From the NCBI GenBank assembly GCA_036850595.1, contig CM072168.1, positions 10,469,982 through 10,533,981 on the forward strand: a DNA stretch of 64,000 nt, written 5' to 3'. The translations under genes and the position numbers were made by a program. The notes under the pieces are model-generated. The model did not search any database, was not told where the DNA came from, and saw nothing but the letters and a program-made list of their open reading frames with translations. Source of the DNA: Rhyacichthys aspro (lineage: Eukaryota > Chordata > Actinopteri > Gobiiformes > Rhyacichthyidae). This document shows positions 48,221 through 60,632 of the stretch, in pieces. Every line of letters begins with the position of its first letter. Within the stretch, counting starts at the first letter, position 1.

Positions 48221-48803
48221 CCTCCAAACTCATCCTGACTTTGTTCCTGAGACTTTGCCCTGTTCTCATGCACACATTCATGACAAAAACTCATCCTGTT
48301 CTACTTTGTCTCTCACACTTCAGACTACTATGTACTCTGTATGACTCTTTGAACTTTCTTGCAAGAAAAGAAGCAGAGGCATCAATTGGGCCTTGTTCTG
48401 TGTGAGAACTGAAAATTACTGAAAAGTGACCTCATGGTGGGCATTGTGACAAAAGGACTCCCTTCACTAAGCATTCTTTCTTCAGAGGGGTCAGGACATA
48501 AGCTACAGAGAGATCATCATGGGATTTTAAATGCTTCCATGAGCGGAAAGATGTCAGCTTTTGAAATAGTTACAAGCAGAAACCAAATCCTGCTCAAATC
48601 ATACAATGGATACAAAGTTGTATTGCACTCAATTGCACTAACATTGACCTTTTGATAAACACACTGCTAAACAGATGCACATTCTGTTTTCTAGCCTTCT
48701 ATAAAAATCCTCGTCATTTATTGATGGAAAAAAAGAAGCCATCATTGCCGTTGTGAAAGCTGAGTGTCTGACGGGGCTCGATCATGAGAGACAGGAAGTC
48801 ACC

Positions 48804-51236
48804 ATGTGTCGAAATCCGTCCAAATATGCCCTCATCTTCCTCTTCCTAGCACTGTCCAGTCTCATCTTCCTCCTACGCAACATCCATACTGTAGAAGTAA
48901 GTTTACTTTGAGGAAAAATAGAGCATATTTTGTACCTTTTGTGATTGCTGTTGGGAAAGAAATTATTATTTTATTTTCCAATGCAATTTATTTCATATTC
49001 TGTAAAAAGAGAGCATGAAGGTGAAACAGTATTTTTGACTGTACGCTTCTGTTTGTCACTAAATTAATGTAATTAGTTATTCATGGACTATCACTAAAAA
49101 CAGTTTTCTTTAAGCCTTATTGTTATGTTTTGCTGAAGAGGTTGTTTTAATCATCCAACCACAGTTGCTGAGTCATATAAAGGGATCTGTCCGGCCCAGA
49201 GCAATGCACTTACTATATTGTTAATCTTTCTGACCCTTTTAGTAATATCCAGTCATACATACATTTCTGCCTCTTTCTCCCCAGAACTGGAACTGCCACA
49301 CTATCTCAGCCCTCTACCAGCTCCAGAGCAGAATCCAGTCATCTTTCATCTCAGTGTCACTTCCCACATTTTACCACAACCGTACCTTCTGCGCTCATCT
49401 GGGCCAAAAGCCGTCTCCTGAAGATGAACTGGAAGAGCGTTACCTGCTGGACTCCATTGCTTGGCCCGAGCCCACTCCTCGGTCTGTGCCAAACTCTCTG
49501 CGGCAGACCAGTGACCCGGTGCACAGCCTGTTTGTCATCCTTCCGCCTAAAGTGGGACGTGAGTGGCATGTGGGCGACCAGCTTGAAGCCCTGGTCCAAA
49601 TACATGACTTCCAGGGACGTCCCAAACACTACGGGGGAGATTTTCTTTTGGCTAGACTCCATTCTCCCGATCTTGGAGCCGGTGTAGCAAGCACAGTGCT
49701 AGACCACAAGAACGGGTTTTATTCTGTTGTGTTCCCGCTCCTCTGGACCGGGTCTGCCCAGGTTGAGATAACTTTAGTGCACTCCAGTGAGGCTGTTGCA
49801 GTGCTGCGGCGCCTGAGGGAAGAACGTCCTGATCGAGTGTTCTTTAAAAGCTTATTTCGCCTGGGGTACCTGTCTGAGACCACTGTGTGCAACTTGTGCC
49901 TGCCTCCTGATCAGCAGCCTCTGTGCAACTTCACAGACCTTTATACGGGCGAGCCCTGGTACTGCTACAAGCCCAAGATGCTCAGCTGCGACACCAGGAT
50001 CAACCACGCCAAGGGGGGCTACCTGAAGCACCTCATCACCAATAACGAAGCACTGCTCTTCCAGAGGTTTGTACTTTTACTGTGTGAAATAACACATTTC
50101 ATTTTTTCTTTGTACTTTGCTTATTGTTAACAAATGAAAAAGAAGGATAAAGCTTTGGCACTATCACAGCTACAATTTTATATCTCTTTTTAACGTTCTT
50201 TGTTTTTGTCCTAGTGGTGTCAACCTCAAAGTTCACGTCCATGCTTCAGGCCCAGACAGAGTCAACGTGCTACCTCCCTTTAAAGGTACAGCAACGGTCT
50301 TTTCCTAATCTATTTTGAATTTCCTCCTCTCAAGTTTCTGTCTTTACAATATTTCTCTTCTTTTTGTCAGATAAAACTGAGACAGAAAGTGACACTCTTA
50401 AACCAGAGTCTCCAAAAATAGCCCCCTCTGGATATTACTACGAAGACTCGTGGAGGCCACTAAGTGGCTTTAAAGTCCGTCACTTCAATGATTCACCTGT
50501 TGTCACTCAGTGTTTGAGGAACAAGATGATCTACATGTACGGGGACTCCACAGTACGACAGTGGTTTGAATACCTCATAGCTTTAGTACCAGGTAACTAT
50601 AATAGTCGTTTTCTTTAGATTTTGCATCACACATTATTGTTTTGACATTCATTCATTTGTCCTTGTGCAGATTTAAAGGAGTTCAATCTACACAGTCCTA
50701 AAAACGTCGGTCCTTTTATGGCAGTGGACAGCACTCATAATATTCTGCTAAAGTACCGCTGTCATGGGCCCCCGATCCGCTTTTCCACGGTCATGTCTAG
50801 TGAGCTTCGGTACATTTCAAATGAGCTGGACGGTCTCTCTGGGGGTCCCAACACAGTGGTGATCTTGAGTATATGGGCTCACTTCAGCACCTTTCCCGTG
50901 GAGGTCTACATTAGGCGGCTGCGTCACATTCGTAGGTCCGTGTTGCGACTTTTGGACCGAGCCCCCGGGACACTGGTGGTGATCCGATCAGCCAACCTCC
51001 AAGCCCTGGACCAGGACCAGGATGTGAGTCTGTACAACAGCGACTGGTACTCTCTGCAGCTGGACCTAGTGCTCAGAGCCATGTTTAAGGGGCTTAATGT
51101 CCTGATGGTAGATGCCTGGCAAATGACCTTAGCCCACCACCTTCCTCACGCGCTCCACCCGCCTCGAGCCATTGTCAAAAACATGATAAACATGCTTTTA
51201 TCTTATGTTTGCCCCCCCAAAAAGAGCCAGCATTGA
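48804..51236 (+). CDS. nxpe3: Neurexophilin and PC-esterase domain-containing protein 3
   Basis: Five exons: 48804-48896, 49285-50066, 50215-50285, 50371-50592 and 50671-51236, about 577 residues. Start ATG is in tcaccATGTGTCG. The N-terminus is a type II signal anchor (YALIFLFLALSSLIFLLRNI). A neurexophilin-like domain follows: DPVHSLFVILPPKVGREWHV, YGGDFLLARLHS, a VFPLLWTGSAQVEITLVHSS strand pair, then conserved cysteines in CNLCLPPDQQPLCNF. The C-terminal PC-esterase domain includes KMIYMYGDSTVRQWFEYL with the GDST nucleophile block. NXPE proteins are poorly characterised secretory-pathway proteins; catalysis is inferred from the fold. Its place after cep97 is conserved with human 3q12, which favours NXPE3 over other paralogues. 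Confidence 0.92.
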
Positions 51237-52259
51237 TAGGACAACAGTTACTACTTTACTACTAATATATTCCCTTTAAGTCAAAGAAGGAACTTTTGTG
51301 ATTATTTAGTTTAGTTTTGATTTGATATATTTTGCCAGTTCTAATGTGGTTGATGATCTCAATCATATATTTTGGTTTACAATTATATAACATATTACAT
51401 TTTGTTTTGGGCAGGTCCTCATATCATACATTTACTGTCTACTCTAATTATATTTTGCCAAAGGAAAATAAGTCGTCTTGTTTCAAAGAGTTATTTTAAT
51501 TGCACATTGTTTTAAGTGAGTAGTTTTTATTCTTATGCTGAATCACTGTTGTCAAATTGAAACTGGGTGTTAAAGCGAAAGAACGTGTGTTGAGAAATAG
51601 TTTGGACATCGTGTGTGTGGGAAAACTAGCCATTTGCCATTCTTTCACTTTCCAAATACACAAGTGGAAAAGCTAGTGCCTAAAGATTTACATTTTTGAG
51701 TAAAATGTATTTTTATTTTTTACTAAAGGTTGGGGCAACATTTGAATACTGTGTATGAACATTATGGGTTGTGTCACTGCTGAGAAAAGGATATTCATTC
51801 AAGCCAAGAGTCTGTTTATAGCAAACATACCCCTGCTTTAACCCTGTCCAAAAAGTGTTCTGTTTACAAAAATTGTACCTGAAAGCCATGTGACAGAGCT
51901 TGTGTCAGTATTGTGTTGCAAAAACAGAGAATTTCAGAGAATTTGTACATTCTCTTAAAATACCTTAACACATTAAAGACTTCAAAAGTACATTGGTCTC
52001 TTTGTAACTTTACATCCTGTTTCCTCATTTACATCAAGCATCCACTGTATAATGACATATTTAATGGAGAATTAAGGCAATTCACTGGTTTGTCAAAAGA
52101 GGGCAGTCATTCTGACCAAGCTTTACACAGAAAGATGGGTTACACAACATAATAGCTTATCCTCAAAGAAACTTAACTCTAGGGTTCATTCAGGTTTAAG
52201 CTAAATCCTGAGCAATTATAAAGAAATGAAATTAATTTAGAAATATGATTTTTAACATC
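51237..52259. other. nxpe3 3' UTR and convergent intergenic spacer
   Basis: AT-rich sequence after the nxpe3 stop with no gene recognised. It probably holds the nxpe3 3' UTR. Confidence 0.55.
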
Positions 52260-52265
52260 TTTATT
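52260..52265 (-). terminator. me3 polyadenylation signal
   Basis: tttatt on plus is AATAAA for the me3 strand, about 840 bp past its stop codon. The 3' UTR would cover 52266-53103. Confidence 0.45.
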
Positions 52266-53103
52266 CAAAAGTTTCATGATCCCTTTGAAAATTCCTTTGA
52301 AAAAAACTGAAGTGCATCTATATATTCTACAGATGAGAGAATATTACATTATCCAGGATTAATGGACAGTTCATTATATTTATCAGTAACTTTGGCCAAA
52401 CACCACAGACAGAGCTTTGTACCACAGTATACAAAAACATCCTGATGCCAAACACTAGCTCATATGAATACAGCAAACAACATTAGCATAATCATCACAA
52501 TGGAAAAGTAGGTCAACAGAATAACACATTTTTCTGGAGTGTTGTAGTCCAGTTGTCATATTAACATTTTTTATCATGATAGGAGTGTCAAATCTAGCAG
52601 TTATGAGTATGAGCCACATGTGGTTGTTCTGTACAACTGGGCAGAAAAAAAAGGAACAGTGATGTCCTGAGGTCACTCAAAAAGAGGCACTGTGATAGGT
52701 TTAAAGTCCTTTGAAAGCGTTTTAACAGATTTCCAGCAGAAAGCAGTATGCTTTGGAAAACCACACTGATTCTCCCATTATATAATTATCACCTACAAAA
52801 CCGAAGATCATTTAATCACTATTAAAGAAATCTATGAAATAGAGTGAAGGGTATGTGAAAGGATACAAACAAGTGTCAAAGGACTGATATGCAGTTGAGC
52901 CGACACAAGTCAGTCACACTTCAAAATCAAAGACAGGATCAAAACAAAAACAGATGCCACAACTCACACAAGGTTTGCCGTCCCATTGTTATTTTGAGCA
53001 CTGTGGCCTTTCTGTTGCAGGTCCAAGACAAACATGCTGACAACAACAGTAATGATTAAAAAAAAAAACTTCATTAAATGTCAATTTTTTGAGGGTGAGA
53101 AAA

Positions 53104-56100
53104 TCACACATCCTGGACTTTCCTGGCCTCCTCAGGCCAGGTGTAGCTGTCCAAAGTGAAGGAGTCATAATCAGGACTATAGATGTGAGACAGCACAAAC
53201 GCCTCCTTGTCCTTTGGCTCCGGATACACAGACGCCATGTTGTGTTTATATGCATAGTTGACAAGCTGACAGAGAAATATTTAACAACAAGATATATTTA
53301 ACTTATAAATCTGACATATATAAACAATATTTTAGTAAATCTACAAAAAGAAATACTATTAGTATCCAGAAAACATACCAAGGGTATTTACACAAAGTGG
53401 TTGACTAGTTAAACATAAATACTTAGGAAAACCTTTCAACTTAAGATTTTGATGACTTACCTTAACAGCAATTTTAAAGGACACCTCTCTGATTGTATTA
53501 AGAGGGGGATAAAGTCTTCCTTCAGCCAGGTGCTCTTCTGTTACCATGTCAGCTATGGCCTAAGAAACAGAAAGTATGCACAAATGTGACAGTTAAATGT
53601 TCTCTTTACAGTTGTTTTCACCATTATCTACTGTTTTTAGAAATTCATGACCAAGTTATGTTAACAGTTCTAACTCTTTACCTCTGCTGTGGTTAGGAAG
53701 ACGTCCTCTGTTATGTGTCGTACTCCACATGCAATAACGCCCAAAGCAACCCCAGGAAAGACATAGGCGTTGTTGCCTTGACCGGGGTAGAAGGTGCGTC
53801 CATCTGTGAGAGTCACCTTTTTGAAAGGACTTCCACTAGCAAAGATGCCCCGGCCCTAAACACAGAGAAGGGTGAATAGAGTTAAAGAAAATTCTTTAGG
53901 TTAAAATATTTCATCTTGAGTACCTCTGTGAGATTGTAGCACTGTTCTGCTGTGCACTCTGCTTTGCTGGTGGGATTACTCAGGGCAAAGATGAGCGGCC
54001 GTTCATTGAACAATGCCATGTCTTTGATAATTTTCTCAGTAAATGCTCCTCCAATAGCAGCAACACCTACAAATTAAGAAATTAGTTCATGCCACAGATA
54101 CAATAACAGTTAATAATAGTTTTAATTCAAGATTCTGTTGTGAAATTGAAAGTACACACATCAATTACTCTTTCAATTACACAATTACAAGGAACTAAAA
54201 TAACATTAGAAATATTACTCAAGTACCATCTGAAAATCATCAATTTCATATATCGTCCAATTTGTGTTTAAACACAAAGCTCCACAGTTGATGTTCCATT
54301 GTATCCAAAAAAAATTATAAATGCAAGCATTGATTTTTGTTGTTGACCTATTAGGATACAGGAAGGATAAAGGAATGATGCAACATTTATTCAACAAGAT
54401 AGTATTTTAGTTGATTTGTAGCAAATTAAAACAGGTTATTGTCCTAATAAAGTTACTAGTAAATTTATCACCTTTAAGAAGTTTTGTTGTTTTTCAGCAA
54501 CTGAACAGGAAATGAACACACATATGAATAAAACACAATGTAAGACTTTTTCTTTCATGTGCTTCCAAAGAACTACTGCACAGCATTACACAGACCTATA
54601 ATGGCAGTGGGTTTGATGGTCTCTACCACCTCCTCGAGGGTCTTCAGATGTGGGTGATCATGGGCAAACTCCTGCTTTTCATGGTTAAGGTGACTTCTTC
54701 CCTGTTTTATGGAGAAAAAACAAAACATACTTCATCAAATCCCCGGGTGGAGTACAAGCAGTTACAACAGTAAAATTAAAGGTGAACACCCCACATTACC
54801 TTTACAATGAGACCTTTGGAGTCCACCATCCAAATCTTCTTGGCTGCTTCTTCCCGATTTATTCCCTCTTTAGACATGGCCATTATCAGCAGGTGGGCAA
54901 TACCCATAGCAGCCTGGTTAAAAGATAAACCTTATTCAGAATATCACAAGCTTAATGACAAAGGCTGACGTAAAGTTTAATCTCTAAAGGATTATAGACA
55001 ACTGTCTGTGCACTCACCTCGCCTGCTCCTTGGAAAACAAAAGTGTGGTCTAAAAGTTTGTTTTTGGTCATCTTCAGAGCTGCCAGGACCCCAGCCACAG
55101 CTACTGAGGCTGTGCCTAAATAAAATAAAATAATTGGAACAGTGCTTTAAGTATAATATAATTAGAGCCAGTTAGGATTTTTTTGTCTGAGGAGATAAAG
55201 GAAGCACCTTGGATGTCATCATTAAAGGTACAGTATCGATTCCTGTATTTGTTGAGGATTCGAAAGGCGTTGCTGTTTGCAAAATCCTCAAACTGAATAA
55301 GGCAGTTCATTCCATATCTGCAAAATGAAGTCAGAACATGTACAAGTAAATACTTAAGTAAAGTAACACAAGGCAGCATGTTATTGGTAATCCGTGAGTG
55401 GACTACAAACAGAATTGAATACATACAGAAGAATATTACTTGGAAATAGGTTGGATTGTTAAGGTGTATATGACCCTTCATGGTTGCACTTACTTATCCG
55501 TCACCGCCTGCATGAACTCATCAATCAGATCATCATACTCTTTTCCTCTGATTCTCTTGTGTTTCAGGCCAATGTACAAAGGGTCATTGAGAAGTGCCTA
55601 AGCCAAATAAAGCTCAGTCAACAGGAGACTAATTTTACAGTATCAGCAATTTAATTTAATGTACAACTGAATAATGACATGCTGTCTTTCATGTAGCAAA
55701 AGATAAGCAACTCCACTTTCATAAGCCATAAAATTATTATTGCTGGTGACAGCTCGGAAATGCCATTAACCTGGTTGTCAGTGCCAACATCCAGAAGCAC
55801 GGGAAGACACTGCTGTGGTGAAACTCCACCACAGGCTGTGTAAAGAGCCAGTTTCCCAACGGGGATACCCATACCATAGCTCCCCAAGTCTCCGAGGCCG
55901 AGGATACGTTCCCCATCTGTCACCACAATGGCCTAGACAGAGAAGGAGCATAAAGTATGATACAATACCAAGTAGTAACTGTAATTCAGATTCATGTACA
56001 GTATATTAAGCAGAAATTAACTAGTACATACCTTTATGTTTTCTTCAGGCCAGGAGTTGAGCATGGTGGCAATGTGCCCTCTGTCATGGATTGTGATGAA

Positions 56101-58638
56101 GAGTCCTCTGTAATTACAGATAAAGAAAAGCAATGCTTAATCATGTGTGATTCTTCCATGGATCCAGTGCTTGTTTACCGGATAAGATTATTATTCAATA
56201 TTTTAGAGAAATGTTGGAGAGGCTAGAATCAAACATGCTTCTTCAAGAAGAATAAGTGCTTGACCAGAAGTTTGAATCTTGTTAAATTATGATCAAAATG
56301 AAAAAAAGGTTTCAAAAATTGTTTCAGTCAACATTCAATAATATGTCTTGAAAATGCCTGTGGAGGATCTCAGTCATCCAGGACATATTCAGGAACAGGT
56401 TTCAAAGAAGGCATCTGGATGGTCAATTCTGATGTCAATGAACTGACAGTCCCCTTGGATGAGGGACGAAACCTCTTTACCTTCAAACCTATGTCCAGAT
56501 GCCTTCTTTAAAACCTTTTCTTATCTTGAAAAAATGTAATATTCTTACCGCGGCCTCCTGAAGGCAAGTCCGTACTGCTGGCAAGCCAGGCCCACAGTGG
56601 GAGTGTAAACAATGGGCATGAATTCCTCTATGTCAGAGGTCAGCACACGGTAGAAGAGCTTCTCATTTCTGTCCTGCAACGTCATCAGCAAAATGTACCT
56701 GAAACACAAAACACACACATCAAAACGAGTTGCAAAAGATAAGACTGAATTTAAAATTTGGTTGTAGTACTACTCTGCATTAATTTTACTCAAAATGTAC
56801 TATCTTTAAAAGGCCCAGTAAGTCTGTCTGACAATTTGTGATGTGTTTTTTGTGATTTGGCTGCAGGGTATAACAGATTTCTTCACTATACAGTGAATCC
56901 TATTGAGACTTGGGTCAGTCTGTAAAGTTTAGCATGAAAACACTAGAAGTGAATTCAACAGACGTGAAAAGATTTGCTCTAACAGATGGTAGAAGGGTTT
57001 GGTTATCTTAATGTCTTGAGTGCTGTGCTTACTTGTCTAGAGGATTTGAGCGCGTTTCGTAGCTTTTCATGACGCGCAGAACTTGAACATCCTGGGACAG
57101 AAAGCAGGGAGGCAGCAGACCATGGATGCCCAGCTGCAGACGCTCCTCCAATGTGAATGCCATTCCCTATGAGGAGGAAGACAATAATTATATAACACCA
57201 TGACAGTTAAGTATAGCTCTTGAGGGGTAAATATGTGGTCTAAATATGAAATCAACCAAAATTCAGTGTGTTAAGTCGTGGCAGAATGTGGTTAAATGTG
57301 ACTCACATGCAGCCCAGATGTTTTTTAGGCCTTTTTCTAAAGAAAGTAGAGTGAACTGAACTGTGGGTTATTTACATCAAAATAGTTACAAATATGCACA
57401 GTATTTGTAGGGACAGTATAAGCACTCTCTTTTTGTTCCCCTGACTGTCTTCTGGTTCTCATTAGTCAGGCTGCCTCTTCTGACGCTGATGGCTGGCGTC
57501 CCAAAGAGAGTGAGGCTTAATCTATTTATTCTGTCCAATAGTGTGGGAGCATGAATTCACTCCCCTGCCCAACCCGCTTCCTAAACACTTCACAGCTCCC
57601 TGTTTCTTTGTGACCTAGTAACGGTCATCATCAAACTGTTAAAGAACTTCTATAGATGCATAAAACCCCCAAATTATTCAAGACTTTACACCAAAAAAAG
57701 TGCTAGATGATTTTTAAATGCACAAGCACCACCGACACCACCGATGGTTGCACTTATCATGTGAACTCACTGACCTTTTTATCTAAGCAAAACAGCCTTC
57801 CTGTGAGTCAGGATGTGATTGCTGACTGGACAGAAAGGGACTTGTGGCCTTCTTTGTATGTAAGAACCAGGACAATAAACCTCATATCAAGCTTTATTTA
57901 ATGCCCTGCTGGAGATGTTGTAAAACCGGTAGAGCAGCTGTACTGCAGTAGCATATAAAGGGTGGTGTTTAATGAGTGAGTGCTTTACATACTGTAACTA
58001 TAATGATACCTGGTTTTAGTACTACCTTTATTTTATTTTGATTACATCTGGATATAATCTCTGCCACTGACTGACACTTTATGAGGTAAATCATGCAGAC
58101 GCTCCTGTGGTGGTTAGCCTCTAGAGCTCAATGATAGGGGGCTGAGGCATTGCTGTCATACTCCTGTGTAAACTGATACACATGGTACTTATATGGCAGT
58201 CTGTGTTTGTACAGCATGATCCCTCCACTCAGGTCATGCATGTGGGACATTGTTTTGTCTGCAGATACGGTGAACACAAAACAGCATCCTTTTTTTAGGT
58301 CACTTTGTTTTTTGCACGTGACAATATTTTGTTTAGTAAACGTTTTATTGTGAAAAATATCACAGGCAAGCTTGTCCAACCCCGCGGTGGAAACGGGGAT
58401 CCACTGACAGACTCACCTTATTCAGGTGCGGGTTTCTCGTGATGTCGTACCCCCTTTTCTTGGTGTAGAAGCTGCCGCTGCGGCTCGTCCCAGAATGGCA
58501 GACCCTCACGGCCTGGAAACAGACTCTGTCAACCCCAGCAGATGGACCACACGTCCCGCCAAACACCTTTAAGCCGCCCCCCGTCGAGCGACTGCACAGT
58601 GACAGTGCAGCTCTGGCTGGGCCCGAGAGGGAGTTCAT
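53104..58638 (-). CDS. me3: NADP-dependent malic enzyme, mitochondrial
   Basis: Fourteen coding exons: 58417-58638, 57033-57166, 56549-56698, 56032-56107, 55771-55932, 55494-55597, 55208-55317, 55018-55115, 54800-54913, 54596-54701, 53924-54066, 53682-53855, 53461-53559 and 53104-53265. Start ATG 58638 follows an acceptor-like cag, so an untranslated exon probably lies upstream. The first 60 residues are a Ser/Arg-rich mitochondrial leader ending at KKRGYDITRNPHLNK, the ME3 junction. Signatures: FMPIVYTPTVGLAC, VVTDGERILGLGDLGSYGMG, LIQFEDFANSNAFRILNKY, CTFNDDIQGTASVAV, FQGAGEAAMGIA (dinucleotide fold), IFALSNPTSKAECTAEQ, GSPFKKVTL and PGQGNNAYVFPGVALG. It converts malate to pyruvate with CO2 and NADPH in the matrix. 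Residues favour ME3 over ME2 (ACGGVSPQQCLPVLLDVGT; end DYDSFTLDSYTWPEEA). Confidence 0.95.
56398..56517. repeat. Imperfect inverted repeat in me3 intron 3
   Basis: aggtttcaaagaaggcatct at 56398-56417, plus ggat, pairs with the reverse complement of atgtccagatgccttcttta and following bases at 56491-56517 (aaggttttaaagaaggcatc). The arms are about 24 bases with few mismatches and a spacer near 70 bp. It could be the end pair of a small DNA element or a stem-forming repeat. Confidence 0.6.
57167..58416 (-). other. me3 intron 1
   Basis: Interval between the leader exon and the first catalytic-domain exon. No gene, RNA gene or repeat with clear ends was recognised. Confidence 0.6.
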
Positions 58639-59629
58639 GGTGCCTGCGCAAAGGAACAAAAGACACCTTGGTGCAAAAAGTTTGCATTAAATCTGCTGAA
58701 CCCTGGGAGCCCCAGTCTTGCCCGGGTCACCTTAGTTCAAAAACAGACTCGTCCCAGAAACCTCAGACGTCCCGCTCATCTTTGCAAACATGTATCTCAA
58801 ATGAACAACAAGCCTCCGGAGCAAAACAGCAGCCTTTGCCAAACAGGTCACCTTCTCCACAGTAAACAACAGGCGAGGTACTACGGATATTTCACTTTAA
58901 TATGAGAACAGTGAATTTGACTCAATTTGTTTACTGTCTTCAAACAATGAACCCACAACATCAGATGTGCTAACCCCCTGTTAGCTAGTCGTATGGTTTA
59001 ACTACAGTTTGCATACATGCTATCTGCGCTGCTGCTAAGGCTAACTTCAGCAATAAGCTAATATTTACCCAACATTACCTGGAAACTATGAAGAGCCGCG
59101 GTACACCTGAGGCACTTCCAGTCTGTAAATGTCGCTGTTTTCAGCGGATGTTGGGTCGACAGCTGATTCAGGCTCTTTTGACATTGGCAGTTTCACTTCC
59201 CAGTTACACCTTCAGAGGAACCAATCAGACAGCAGCAGGGCGGGCCCTGGAGCCCCGCTCCCTCCCGGTTATCTATCCCACTGTCCTGGGTTACACACCT
59301 GATATAGCCCCGGCTCCGCTTATAGCTCCACATATAAGACATACACACAGACATCAGTACTTAGACAACAGTGAACCCCTTAAAAACACATCATATTCTC
59401 ATGCTTTTAAAATCTCTAAATGCTTAAATACACACTGGATACTTTTGTAGTTTTTGTCAACTGATTCAGATGAGATCAGATACAAAGACTCAAACCTATT
59501 TTTTTGTGAGTAATGCAGTTTAGTTTTACTGCCTGACTGTCCATTTGATGAGTTAGATCTGTGGCTCCCTCTGCTGGAAACAGGAGTCAGACTGGGAAAC
59601 CTACAAAAGTCAGAATAAAAATATTTCAT
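58639..59629. other. me3 upstream region
   Basis: The acceptor-like tttgcgcag just ahead of the me3 start implies a 5' untranslated exon in this stretch, perhaps near the GC-richer part at 59080-59280. No other gene is apparent; open frames such as 58542-58865 overlap the me3 leader antisense and lack support. Confidence 0.45.
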
Positions 59630-59930
59630 TTCATTTCATCTTCTACCGCTTATCCCACTTTGTGGGGTCGCGGGTGGCTGGAGCCTATCCCAGCTGCTTT
59701 GGGCCTTAGGCGGGGTACACCCTGGACAGTGGCCAGTTCGTCGCAGGGCTGACACTTAGACGTACATTGACAGACAACCATTCACTCTCACATTCATCCA
59801 CTAGGGGCACTTTAGAGTCACCAATTCACCTATACATGCATGTCTTTGGACGGTGGGAGGAAGCCGGAGATCCCGGAGAGAACCCACGGTGACACGGGGA
59901 GGACATGCAGACTCCTCACAGAAAGACCAG
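59630..59930 (+). repeat. Dispersed fish interspersed repeat
   Basis: The sequence starts with ctaccgcttatcccactttg, then ggctggagcctatcccagct, ggcggggtacaccctggaca, ggcactttagagtcaccaat, catgcatgtctttggacggt and gggaggaagccgg, ending in acggggaggacatgcagact. This order of phrases is a repeat scattered through many teleost genomes, probably the tail of a non-LTR element or a SINE. A worn partial copy may lie near 7836-7905. Confidence 0.8.
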
Positions 59931-59934
59931 AGTT

Positions 59935-60045
59935 AGCCAATGATGTTTTTTGGGTTGGCTACAATCGGCCAACGATGTTTTTTGGGTCGGCCGGGATTCG
60001 TACTCACGAATAAAAATATCTGATTTTTTTTTTTTTTTTTTTGTA
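59935..60045 (+). repeat. Two-copy direct repeat with poly-T tract
   Basis: gccaatgatgttttttgggt followed by tggct recurs about 33 bp later as gccaacgatgttttttgggt followed by cggcc. A run of about 20 T follows at 60022-60043. This immediately abuts the dispersed repeat and may be its variable tail. Confidence 0.65.
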
Positions 60046-60632
60046 CTATGGTACTTTAAAATAACGATATAACGAATAAAAGATGATTGTTTATGTCTAA
60101 AATCTACTACAGTAGCATGGGGGATGACCACGAGGCAGGGCAATATCTTAATTTATCTTTTTTTAGTTAACCACTATAACTATTACATTTCAGCATCTCA
60201 AAATGACAACACAAGTCTATAAACAAAAACATTTATTAAACGAGACAATTTAATTTCAAACATTGATATCACTTAAAATGCTATGTGTCTTATGTATTCA
60301 TACAGGCCTACATATAAAACACAATAAATATTAAGTGTAACTATTACAAGCTGATAATTTTTTTTTTAATTTCTTTAAAAACAAAACCAATACATGTCTA
60401 TCCACCACCAAAAACAAATACAGTATCAAAGAATTGCAAAAATGTAACATTTTTTTCTTTTTTGTAATTAACATACCATGCATTTACAGTCAGAGCAAAT
60501 CCATTTGTTACTCATACACAATGACAACAACAATTACATTTTGAAATGTATTTACAATAAAAGAACAGACATTTTTGCCTTCATTTTTTATTGTTTTGGA
60601 AATATTCAAAGTTCGAAAAAAAGAGAAATGCT

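Noticed and set aside
58639..58659. me3 start extended upstream
   Set aside because: The upstream frame has no ATG, and the sequence looks like a splice acceptor directly before the 58638 ATG.
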